Shown piece after piece: positions 1-5,690 of a DNA stretch of 7,183 nt (its first letter is position 1; each line of letters begins with the position of its first letter). The translations under genes and the position numbers were made by a program. A model generated the notes under the pieces. That model was not told where the DNA came from. It searched no databases and saw only the letters and a program-made list of their open reading frames with translations. This stretch comes from Acidobacteriota bacterium (GTDB lineage: Bacteria > Acidobacteriota > Terriglobia > Versatilivoradales > Versatilivoraceae): assembly GCA_026706225.1 (NCBI GenBank), contig JAPOZE010000185.1, forward strand, positions 1-7,183. The letters run 5' to 3'.

Positions 1-17
1 CGGGCGTCCCGCCCGCA
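1..17 (-). repeat. Inverted repeat copy A (G/C palindrome-like element)
   Basis: The 17 bases cgggcgtcccgcccgca are the exact reverse complement of positions 169-185. The core is itself a small hairpin: arms cgggc and gcccg around a 5-base loop. The element starts at the window edge, so its true left end is unknown. Such short palindromic units often occur as dispersed intergenic repeats; that class assignment is inferred. Confidence 0.55.
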
Positions 18-168
18 TGCACTCCCGTTGCGTGCCGCTCAGTTTCCCTGCGATGAGGCACCCGCCCACCCTGCCGGCGGAAACGGCATGGGCTCGGCCA
101 GAGCAGAGTCTCGGCGCCGTTACCGGTCGAGCCGGGTCGAGGAGTTGGGTGGGGCCTTGCCAGTGTTG

Positions 169-186
169 TGCGGGCGGGACGCCCGC
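169..186 (+). repeat. Inverted repeat copy B (G/C palindrome-like element)
   Basis: Positions 169-185 (tgcgggcgggacgcccg) are the reverse complement of positions 1-17. Positions 170-186 form a perfect 6-bp stem (arms gcgggc and gcccgc) with a 5-base loop gggac. Together with copy A this brackets about 150 bases without a coding signal. It may be a REP-like dispersed element or a remnant of a small non-autonomous unit. The sequence alone does not decide between these. Confidence 0.55.
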
Positions 187-241
187 GTTCCCGGGTGGAC
201 TGCACCCCGCTACGTCGTCGCATCCAAGGAGGCCCATCGGT

Positions 242-263
242 ATTCGTGTCCATTCGTGGTTCG
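242..263 (+). repeat. Short tandem motif (attcgtg twice, 10-bp offset)
   Basis: The heptamer attcgtg occurs at 242-248 and again at 252-258, followed by gttcg. It is less G/C-rich than its surroundings. From memory, similar attcgtg/tccattcgtgg strings recur between genes in several environmental bacterial genomes, so this is probably part of a dispersed intergenic repeat. That recollection could not be checked here. Confidence 0.35.
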
Positions 264-380
264 TCTTCAATAAGTGATCGGCAGTTTCTTCCGCGAATGA
301 TCCGCACGGCAGGGCCGGGGCGGGACCAACCTGGAAGGGCTCCGGCGCTGCGGCCGGGGGAGATTTCACAATAAGACAAA

Positions 381-386
381 AGGAGG
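381..386 (+). promoter_or_regulatory. Ribosome binding site of the SDR gene
   Basis: AGGAGG sits 6 bases before the ATG at 393 and is preceded by an A-rich stretch. This near-perfect anti-Shine-Dalgarno match fixes the start of the dehydrogenase and implies efficient translation. Confidence 0.9.
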
Positions 387-392
387 CATTCC

Positions 393-1184
393 ATGGACGG
401 TTTGAAAGGCAAGGTGGCTATCGTGACCGGCGGAGCCAAGGGCATTGGCCGCGCCTGCACGCTGGCCCTGGGTCGGGAGGGAGCCTCGGTCGTGTTTGCC
501 GATATCGATCGAGCGGCCAACCGGGAACTGCTGGCCATGGCCGAGGAAGAGGGGCTGGCGGTCCAGGCGGCGGCGGCGGACGTGGCCGACTCCGGCGAGG
601 CGGCCCAGGTGGTTGACTATGCCGCCCAAACCTTTGGGGGAGTCGACATTCTGGTCAACAACGTCGGGATCCAGCCGCCGAGCTCCTACGTGAATGCCGT
701 GGACACCCCGGAGGTACTCTGGGATCGGATCATCGACGTCAATCTCAAGAGCTTCTTCCTGATGTCCAAGTTCGCCATTCCGCAAATGAGGCAGAGGGGC
801 GGGGGCGTGATTGTCAACATGGCCAGCGTCCAGGGTCTCCAGTCCATGAAGAAAGTTCCGGCCTACGCGGCCAGCAAGGGAGGCATTCTCTCCCTGACCC
901 GCAACCTGGCCCTGGATTTTGCCGCCGACAACATCCGGGTGCTGGCCATCTGTCCCGGCGGTGTGGACACCCCCCTGCAGCAGGAGGCCTTCGAGGCCTC
1001 GGGCGGGGACGTGGCTGAGCTGAGAGCCAAGCTGGGCGCGGCCCATCCGCTGGGCCGCACGGCCGGTCCGGAGGAGATCGCCAACGTGCTGGTCTTCCTG
1101 GTGAGCGATCGGGCCTCCTTCATGACTGGCGAATACGTCTGCGTGGATGGCGGCATCAACGCCCGCGGCACCTGGGACGAGTGA
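393..1184 (+). CDS. SDR family NAD(P)-dependent oxidoreductase
   Basis: This 263-residue protein is a classical short-chain dehydrogenase/reductase, a soluble Rossmann-fold enzyme that interconverts an alcohol and a ketone with a nicotinamide cofactor. The cofactor-binding motif TGGAKGIG is at residues 12-19. Asp37 at the end of the second strand favours NAD over NADP. DV at 63-64 is the adenine-ring contact. NNVG at 89-92 replaces the more usual NNAG. The catalytic tetrad is complete: Asn117, Ser145, Tyr158 and Lys162 (YAASK). The PGGVDTP segment (188-194) and the C-terminal SFMTGEYVCVDGG stretch are typical of the 3-oxoacyl-reductase-like/sugar-dehydrogenase-like branch, and the length is normal. 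The ATG has a strong ribosome binding site. It stands alone on this strand and converges on the repeat protein. The substrate cannot be assigned; many relatives are annotated by default as glucose 1-dehydrogenase or FabG-like. Confidence 0.95.
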   Translation: MDGLKGKVAIVTGGAKGIGRACTLALGREGASVVFADIDRAANRELLAMAEEEGLAVQAAAADVADSGEAAQVVDYAAQTFGGVDILVNNVGIQPPSSYVNAVDTPEVLWDRIIDVNLKSFFLMSKFAIPQMRQRGGGVIVNMASVQGLQSMKKVPAYAASKGGILSLTRNLALDFAADNIRVLAICPGGVDTPLQQEAFEASGGDVAELRAKLGAAHPLGRTAGPEEIANVLVFLVSDRASFMTGEYVCVDGGINARGTWDE

Positions 1185-1189
1185 GGGGC

Positions 1190-1213
1190 AGGATCGCTGC
1201 CGGCGGCGATCCT
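1190..1213. terminator. Hairpin between convergent genes, candidate bidirectional terminator
   Basis: The arms aggatcgc (1190-1197) and gcgatcct (1206-1213) pair perfectly. Adding a T-G wobble and a G-C pair inside gives a 10-bp stem with the tetraloop ccgg. It fills the 30-bp gap between the stop codon of the dehydrogenase (1182-1184) and the stop of the opposing repeat-protein gene (1215-1217), so it could serve both. No T-run follows on either strand, so it is not a canonical intrinsic terminator. It may instead stabilise 3' ends or be a dispersed palindrome. Confidence 0.5.
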
Positions 1214-1214
1214 A

Positions 1215-4097
1215 CTAGCGAAAGGTGAGGGCGACCTCCTCCAGGACGGGTGAAACCGCGCCGTGGGGAGTGTTCAGGAAGGCCCGGTACTGGATCCAGC
1301 CGTGGCCCTCGGGCCGGTCCGCCAGGGCCGAGGGGTGCTCGAAGTGGGACCCGGGTCCGGCAGGTCCTTCCCAGCGGGCTCCTTTCAGGCCCTGCTCGTC
1401 GTCGGCCGTGCGAATCTGAAAGCGGAGGCTGCTGCCGTGGGGCGTCTGTCCCCGCCAGGCAAGGTCGGCGGGCTGCAAGTCGCCATAGTCGAAGGCTGAC
1501 GAGATGTAGGTGAACTCGTGGCGTCGATCGTAGATGTTGCCCAGATCCACCACCGAATCGAAGTGGGGGCCGCGCACGGGGATCTCCAGGCGATGATCGG
1601 CCCGGAAGCCCTCCGGGCTGCCCCAGTAGAGATAGGAATCGGTCACGTGGTCGCCGAAGGATCCGATCCGGTTGGGATCGCCCTCGGAGCGGTGGCAGAT
1701 GATCAGGATGTCGGCATAGCCGTCGCGGTTGAAGTCGGCCACCATGCTGCCGGTTCCGGCGTTGCTGGGTAGCTCGAACATGCGGTCGGAGCTGATGCCG
1801 TCCGGTCCCCCCAGGTAGATCTTGGTCATGGTGGCCCGGCTGGAGCCGGTGTTGTAGCTGGGGCAGATGAAATCCAGCCAGCCGTCCTGGTTCACGTCCC
1901 CCACCGTCAGGGTGATGAGTCCCTCGGTGACGAACTCGAGCCTCCCTTCGCTCTTGTATTCCCCGCTGGGATTCCCCCAATAAACGAAGCCGGTGGTCTG
2001 GCGTTTCCCCAGCGAACCCCCCCGAGTCAGGATCACGTCCAGGTAGGAGTCCCGATTGACGTCGGCCACCTCGGATCCGTGCATTCCCTTGCTGTCGGGG
2101 ATCAGGGTCTTGCGGCTCTCGGAGAAATCGCGGCTGCCGTCGTTCCAGAAGATTCCCACCCCCTCGCTGCCTCCGAAGACCAGGTCGGGCCTGCCGTCCA
2201 GGTTGAGATCGGCGACGGTGGAGGTGCCTCCGCCGGGAACTTCGCTCCGCTGGGTCACCACGAACCCCTCCGGATTCCCCCAATAGATGAAAGCTCCCTT
2301 GACTCCGTCTTCCGGCCGGGGCGAGTTGCTGAGGATGACGTCCAGGTGGCCGTCCTGGTCCAGGTCCGCGATGGAGGCCCCGGCGCTGCCCACGCCCATG
2401 AGGGCCGAGCGGCTGTCGACCGAAAAGCCCTCGGAACTACCCCAGTAGATATAGCTTTCCTGGCGCCAGCGGACGGTTTCCCCGAAGTTGGAGACCAGGA
2501 AGTCGACCCAGCCGTCGTCGTTGAGGTCGGCGGCGGCCCACTCGTAGGGGTCGACCGAGGGGAGGGAGAGGCGGTCTTCCGGCGTGTAGCGGCCCTCCCG
2601 GTTGCCCCAGTAGATGTAGGTGGGGACCACGCCCCCGCGGGAGCGGGACACGGTGTTCATGAACAGCAGGTCGGGATGGCCGTCCCGGTTGAAATCCGAG
2701 ACCAGGTTGCCGACCGCGCCCTGTGTGAAGAGGGAAGTGCGGCGCACGTCGGAGAAGGTGCCCTCCGAGTTCCAGAGAATCACCGAGGGCACGTCGAAGG
2801 AAAAGTGCTCCTTGTAGTTGGAAACGATGATCTCGGGATATTGGTCGTGGTTCAGGTCGGCCACCGAAACCCCCCAGGCTCCCACCGTCTCGAATTCCTG
2901 ACGGCTCTTGTCGCTGAAGCCCTTCTCCCCTCCCCAATAGAGGTAGGAATGGGTCAGGCGATTGTTGCTGGCGTGGTGGTTGGTGAAGAAGACGTCGTTG
3001 CGGCCGTCCCGGTTCAGATCGGCCACGGCGCAGGCTTTGGCGTTGCTGGTGGCCAGTTCCAGCCGCCGTTCGGGCTTGAATCCCTTGGCGCCATTGAGGT
3101 AGGCAAAGGAGACGGGACCCTTGCCGTTGGCGAAGACGATGTCGGGGCGGCCGTCGTTGTTCACATCCCCCAGAGTCACCCAGTTGGCCTGGTGGGTGGG
3201 CAAGTCGGTCCGGCGAGCAGGGTCGAACCCCTTGGCTCCGCCCCAGTAGACATAGGAGTCCACGTCGGGATTGCCGTCCCGTCCCTGGTTGGCCAGCACG
3301 ATGTCGGGCCAGTTGTCCTGGTTCAAGTCCCCGATAACGACCGAGGAGGCGCCCAGGGCCGGGAGGTCGGTCTGGTGGTCACCGCTGTAGCCGTTGGCCG
3401 AGCCCCAGTAGATTCTGGAGGGAGACTCGTACCCTCCTGTGGCGGCCCGATATTCCCAGAAACCGGCCGAGAAAGCGAAAACGATGTCCGGGAATCCGTC
3501 CTTGTTGAGATCCTCGACGGCCGCATGCTGGGCGGCCCGGCTGGGCAGCGTCACCTTGCGGGCGAAGGGATGAAAGCCCCATTGGGACGCGTCCTTGCGC
3601 GCCTTGAGTTCCTGGATGCCGCCGTAGTAGACGTATGAATCCATGCCGTCCCAGGTCCCGTTGGTGTAGTTGGCCAGAACCAGGTCCATCTGACCGTCCC
3701 CGTCCAGGTCGGCGGCAGCGGCGTTCTGGGCGCCGTCGTTGGGGACGAAGGAGCGCCGTGAACCGTCGAAGTCCTTGCCGTTACCCCAGTAAATTGCCGC
3801 ATCCATCGCCTCCCGGTGGGGATGGGTATTGGAAAACACCAGGTCCAGGTAGCCGTCCTGGTTCAGATCCCAACTGTTCACCAGTTGGACCCGGCCTCGA
3901 GCCGAGACGTAGGTGTTGGCTCCGCCGTCGCCCAGCCGGCCGTCGGCGAAATCCTCAAAGGTGTGTTCCCGCCACACCAGAGCCGAAGGCGGCTCCGAGG
4001 AATAAAGCGACCAGGGAACCGCGATTAGAACTCCGGCCAGCATCCACCAGGCGGAGCCGAGTCGGCTGTGTATACGGAAAGGCTTCGGTGATTTCAT
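1215..4097 (-). CDS. Exported FG-GAP/VCBS-type repeat protein, 14 repeats
   Basis: This 960-residue protein, read from the ATG at 4097, begins with a basic segment (KSPKPFRIHSR) and a hydrophobic core (about residues 17-31), so it is probably exported or anchored. No lipobox cysteine is visible. Residues about 70-845 hold 14 tandem repeats of 49-66 residues. Each has a calcium-loop motif of the type DxNxDGxxD followed by a YWG motif and GF. The loops begin near residues 77, 130, 196, 257, 311, 360, 414, 468, 524, 578, 630, 679, 734 and 788. Loops 4, 7 and 12 have N, Q and S in place of the glycine, and loop 7 ends in Glu. Such repeats form beta-propeller blades in FG-GAP/integrin-alpha-like proteins. 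The last roughly 105 residues (FQIRT, IQYRAFLN, SPVLEEVALTF) look like a beta-sandwich often attached to secreted repeat proteins. No catalytic motif is seen. A TTG six codons upstream is possible but is less well placed. The likely role is extracellular binding or adhesion; the ligand is unknown. Confidence 0.9.
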   Translation of the reverse strand: MKSPKPFRIHSRLGSAWWMLAGVLIAVPWSLYSSEPPSALVWREHTFEDFADGRLGDGGANTYVSARGRVQLVNSWDLNQDGYLDLVFSNTHPHREAMDAAIYWGNGKDFDGSRRSFVPNDGAQNAAAADLDGDGQMDLVLANYTNGTWDGMDSYVYYGGIQELKARKDASQWGFHPFARKVTLPSRAAQHAAVEDLNKDGFPDIVFAFSAGFWEYRAATGGYESPSRIYWGSANGYSGDHQTDLPALGASSVVIGDLNQDNWPDIVLANQGRDGNPDVDSYVYWGGAKGFDPARRTDLPTHQANWVTLGDVNNDGRPDIVFANGKGPVSFAYLNGAKGFKPERRLELATSNAKACAVADLNRDGRNDVFFTNHHASNNRLTHSYLYWGGEKGFSDKSRQEFETVGAWGVSVADLNHDQYPEIIVSNYKEHFSFDVPSVILWNSEGTFSDVRRTSLFTQGAVGNLVSDFNRDGHPDLLFMNTVSRSRGGVVPTYIYWGNREGRYTPEDRLSLPSVDPYEWAAADLNDDGWVDFLVSNFGETVRWRQESYIYWGSSEGFSVDSRSALMGVGSAGASIADLDQDGHLDVILSNSPRPEDGVKGAFIYWGNPEGFVVTQRSEVPGGGTSTVADLNLDGRPDLVFGGSEGVGIFWNDGSRDFSESRKTLIPDSKGMHGSEVADVNRDSYLDVILTRGGSLGKRQTTGFVYWGNPSGEYKSEGRLEFVTEGLITLTVGDVNQDGWLDFICPSYNTGSSRATMTKIYLGGPDGISSDRMFELPSNAGTGSMVADFNRDGYADILIICHRSEGDPNRIGSFGDHVTDSYLYWGSPEGFRADHRLEIPVRGPHFDSVVDLGNIYDRRHEFTYISSAFDYGDLQPADLAWRGQTPHGSSLRFQIRTADDEQGLKGARWEGPAGPGSHFEHPSALADRPEGHGWIQYRAFLNTPHGAVSPVLEEVALTFR

Positions 4098-4102
4098 CAC
4101 TT

Positions 4103-4107
4103 CCTCC
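4103..4107 (-). promoter_or_regulatory. Ribosome binding site deciding the repeat-protein start
   Basis: On the minus strand GGAGG lies 5 bases before the ATG at 4097-4095. The open frame extends six codons further to a TTG at 4115, but that reading would place this site inside the coding sequence. It would also lengthen the signal peptide with an acidic segment (GLEEV). The ATG is therefore preferred. Confidence 0.85.
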
Positions 4108-4117
4108 AACCCCAATA

Positions 4118-4146
4118 TTGCGTATTAGTCTATCAGACTGTACCAT
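4118..4146 (+). promoter_or_regulatory. Candidate promoter of the antitoxin gene
   Basis: TTGCGT (4118-4123) and TACCAT (4141-4146) are separated by exactly 17 bases and match the sigma-70 consensus at 3/6 and 4/6 positions. Transcription would begin around 4153, which is the GTG start codon itself. No ribosome binding site precedes that codon, so a leaderless message fits. The matches are weak individually; the spacing and position carry the argument. Confidence 0.35.
4127..4139. promoter_or_regulatory. Palindrome, candidate antitoxin operator
   Basis: agtct-atc-agact is a perfect 5-bp inverted repeat with a 3-base centre. It lies wholly between the candidate -35 and -10 elements of the antitoxin gene and within the 55-bp region shared with the divergent repeat-protein gene. 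Ribbon-helix-helix antitoxins normally bind such small palindromes and repress their own operon. Assignment to this antitoxin is inferred. Binding here could also affect the repeat-protein gene. Confidence 0.4.
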
Positions 4147-4152
4147 CCCACT

Positions 4153-4398
4153 GTGAGCAAGCGACTTGAAGTCCTCATGGACCCGGAAGAATACCGCGAG
4201 ATAAGGGGAACCGCCAGGCGGCAGCGAATAACGGTTGTCGAGTGGGTACGCCAAGCACTACGCAAGGTCCGCAGCGGCTCTTCCCTCACCATCGAAGCCA
4301 AGCTGCGCGCCGTGGCCGAGGCCTCCCGTTACCAATTCCCAACGGCTGATATCGACGTCATGCTACGCCAGATCGAGGCAGGAGATCGTCTTCGGTGA
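4153..4398 (+). CDS. VapB-like ribbon-helix-helix antitoxin, probably orphan
   Basis: This 81-residue protein starts at a GTG with no ribosome binding site. The N-terminal 45 residues have the ribbon-helix-helix pattern: strand SKRLEVLMD, helix PEEYREIRGTARRQ, then ITVVEWVRQALRKVR. The C-terminal part, with FPTADIDVMLRQIEAG, is the usual toxin-wrapping tail of antitoxins paired with PIN-domain VapC RNases. Antitoxins of this type bind and neutralise the toxin and bind operator DNA as dimers. Its stop codon overlaps the GTG of the next reading frame (GTGA, 4395-4398), the usual vapBC arrangement, but that frame is a gutted toxin. Codons such as ATA, CTA, GTA and CGA are more frequent than in neighbouring genes, which suggests acquisition by transfer. 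The reading frame is intact, so it may survive as a solitary regulator or as protection against related toxins. Confidence 0.82.
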   Translation: MSKRLEVLMDPEEYREIRGTARRQRITVVEWVRQALRKVRSGSSLTIEAKLRAVAEASRYQFPTADIDVMLRQIEAGDRLR

Positions 4399-4451
4399 TC
4401 TTCGTCGATTCCAGTTTCGATTCCATCCCTGAAATCGAGCGTATTCACTGA
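4395..4451 (+). pseudogene. Internally deleted VapC (PIN-domain toxin) relic
   Basis: The frame starting at GTG 4395 overlaps the antitoxin stop and encodes only 18 residues: (M)IFVDSSFDSIPEIERIH. Residues 1-7 match the start of PIN-domain toxins (MIFVDS/T), including the first metal-binding Asp. Residues 8-18 resemble the extreme C-terminus of the same family (FD-x-IPGIERL-like). Everything between, normally about 110-120 residues with the other acidic residues, is missing. The simplest reading is an in-frame internal deletion. A 9-bp direct repeat, tcgattcca, at 4405-4413 and 4417-4425 spans the join. The start and stop overlap with the antitoxin is intact, so the minipeptide could still be translated, but it cannot be a nuclease. 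Confidence 0.65.
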
Positions 4452-4639
4452 TGGTTGGTGCCGTTTCGGATCGCCGGCAAAAGCGTTCCGGGGCATCGGC
4501 ATACGTACATTTCGGCAATGTCAGGATCTACCGGACTCCGGAGTTCCCGGATCGCCATTGCCCTTGAATCCGATGCCCGACCGGGACAAGGCGTTCCCAA
4601 CGGGTCGCCTGGTCCACCCGGCCCGGATTGGCTGTATCC
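4452..4639. other. Gene-free spacer
   Basis: About 190 bases separate the toxin relic from the hydroxyacid dehydrogenase. An open frame at 4455-4658 exists, but it is glycine/proline/arginine-rich, runs into the next gene's start and matches nothing I recognise. A 9-bp inverted pair, gggcatcgg (4491-4499) and ccgatgccc (4570-4578), lies 70 bases apart and could be chance. The promoter of the downstream operon is probably here, but no clear elements stand out. I recognise no further toxin fragments on either strand. Confidence 0.5.
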
Positions 4640-4645
4640 GGAGGA
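4640..4645 (+). promoter_or_regulatory. Ribosome binding site deciding the dehydrogenase start
   Basis: GGAGGA lies 9 bases before the GTG at 4655. The open frame reaches back to a TTG at 4628, but that start would put this site inside the gene and add nine residues not expected in the family. GTG 4655 is therefore chosen. Confidence 0.8.
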
Positions 4646-4654
4646 GATAGCCTC

Positions 4655-5650
4655 GTGAAACCGTTAACCGTTGTCTACGTGGAGGCGGACGGAGTTCCGG
4701 TGCCCTCCTGGGTCAAACAGGACCTGCAGCAGGCGGGGGTGGACTTGCGGATTCACCCCTGTACTTCCGGAGAGGAACTGTTGGGGGCGGCGGCCGATGC
4801 CGACGTGGTCTGGCTCTACGGGAATCCGGTCATCACCGCTGAGCGCCTGGAAAAGCTGTCGCGCTGTGGAGCCATCCTGAGGACAGGAAGCGGTTTCGAC
4901 AACGTTCCGGTGGAGGCGGCCACCCGGCAGGGCGTCATTGTCGCCCACACCCCCACCGCCGTCTTCGACGAAGTGGCCGACCATGCCATCGGTCTGCTGT
5001 TTGCCGTGATCCGCCAGATCGTACCTCATGACCGCGCCTTGAGAGAGGGACGCTGGGAACGCCGCGAGCACATTCATCGCTGGCATCTGCGGGGAAACAC
5101 CCTGGGCCTGATCGGCTTCGGCCGCATCGCCCGTAGCGTGGCTGGCAAGATGCAGGGTTTCAAGCTGCGGATCCTGGCCTGCGATCCCTTGCTGGAACCG
5201 GAGGCGATCAGGGCCGAAGGCGCCCGTCCGGTCGAGATGGAGAGCCTGCTTGCCCAATCCGATTTCGTCTCCCTGCACACGCCCCTGAATTCGGGTACCC
5301 GGCACCTGATCGGTGAAACGCAACTGCAGTCGATGAAGCCGGACTCCGTGCTCATCAACACCTGCCGGGGACCGGTCGTGGACGAGCAGGCCCTGATCCG
5401 GGCGCTGCGGGAAGGTTGGATCGCGGCGGCGGGGCTGGACGTCTTCGAGCCGGAACCCCTGGCTCCCGCCAGTCCTCTGCTGGACATGGAGAACGTGGTT
5501 CTGACCCCTCACGTGGCCGGCTGTTCCGACATCAGCAAGGACTCCTTCTGGCGCCTGTCGGTGGAGACCCTGATTCGAGTGGCGGAGGGGCGTTGGCCCG
5601 ATGCCTGCGCCAATCCCGGCGTTACACCCAAGTGGAGTCTGCGGCGCTAG
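4655..5650 (+). CDS. D-isomer-specific 2-hydroxyacid dehydrogenase (CtBP/SerA-like)
   Basis: This 331-residue cytoplasmic enzyme belongs to the D-2-hydroxyacid dehydrogenase family, which reduces 2-oxoacids to D-2-hydroxyacids with NADH or runs the reverse reaction. The substrate-domain motif RTGSGFDNV begins at residue 77. The Rossmann motif GFGRIA is at 154-159, with Ala in the third glycine position as often seen. Asp177 at the end of the next strand indicates NAD preference. The catalytic triad is intact: Arg238 (NTCRGPVVDE), Glu267 (DVFEPEP) and His286 (TPHVAG). Length is typical of single-module members without the ACT domain of serine-pathway SerA, so 3-phosphoglycerate dehydrogenase is not assured. 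The RTGSGFDNV and HTPTAVFDEVADHA segments resemble the C-terminal-binding-protein-like subgroup. The next gene starts 40 bases downstream, so co-transcription with the ABC exporter is plausible. The physiological substrate is unknown. Confidence 0.93.
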   Translation: MKPLTVVYVEADGVPVPSWVKQDLQQAGVDLRIHPCTSGEELLGAAADADVVWLYGNPVITAERLEKLSRCGAILRTGSGFDNVPVEAATRQGVIVAHTPTAVFDEVADHAIGLLFAVIRQIVPHDRALREGRWERREHIHRWHLRGNTLGLIGFGRIARSVAGKMQGFKLRILACDPLLEPEAIRAEGARPVEMESLLAQSDFVSLHTPLNSGTRHLIGETQLQSMKPDSVLINTCRGPVVDEQALIRALREGWIAAAGLDVFEPEPLAPASPLLDMENVVLTPHVAGCSDISKDSFWRLSVETLIRVAEGRWPDACANPGVTPKWSLRR

Positions 5651-5680
5651 CTGCGCTCGCCTGGTCTTCGCCTGCAGTGC

Positions 5681-5684
5681 GGAG
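5681..5684 (+). promoter_or_regulatory. Ribosome binding site deciding the ABC ATPase start
   Basis: GGAG lies 6 bases before the ATG at 5691. An in-frame ATG at 5601 would overlap the dehydrogenase by 50 bases and add 30 residues that read like out-of-frame shadow sequence. The start at 5691 is therefore preferred. Confidence 0.7.
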
Positions 5685-5690
5685 CCTCCC

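Larger units (their letters stand above)
1..392. other. Gene-free upstream region with short repeats
   Basis: I see no credible gene here. The short open frames present are arginine/proline-rich, lack ribosome binding sites and resemble no family. What can be seen is a 17-bp inverted repeat pair (1-17 and 169-185), a tandem attcgtg motif (242-258), and the ribosome binding site of the following dehydrogenase at the right end. The promoter of that dehydrogenase must lie here or further upstream, but no convincing -35/-10 pair stands out in this G/C-rich sequence. The 5' neighbour is outside the window, so this may also include its 3' flank. Confidence 0.6.

Noticed and set aside
366..1046. 226-codon open frame opposite the SDR gene
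   Set aside because: It is the antisense shadow of an intact SDR with a strong ribosome binding site.
1156..2283. 375-codon open frame on the minus strand
   Set aside because: It overlaps the end of the repeat-protein gene in another frame and is arginine/glycine/proline-rich, a typical shadow in G/C-rich DNA.
2079..3638. 519-codon open frame on the plus strand, antisense to the repeat protein
   Set aside because: It lies wholly within the repeat-protein gene. Its valine/glycine-rich repeating content is what results from reading the Asp-rich calcium-loop codons backwards (GAC/GAT become GTC/ATC), and it has no ribosome binding site or recognisable domain.
1215..4097. CRISPR-like or satellite DNA interpretation of the recurring strings
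   Set aside because: The periodicity follows protein repeats of 49-66 codons with diverged sequence; there are no identical repeats with uniform spacers.
4451..4567. Small 38-residue frame starting at ATG 4451, overlapping the toxin relic stop
   Set aside because: The start/stop overlap is attractive, but there is no ribosome binding site, no recognisable motif and no sign of coding bias.
4455..4658. 67-residue open frame in the spacer before the hydroxyacid dehydrogenase
   Set aside because: It is glycine/proline/arginine-rich, has no good ribosome binding site and runs over the ribosome binding site and start of the next gene.
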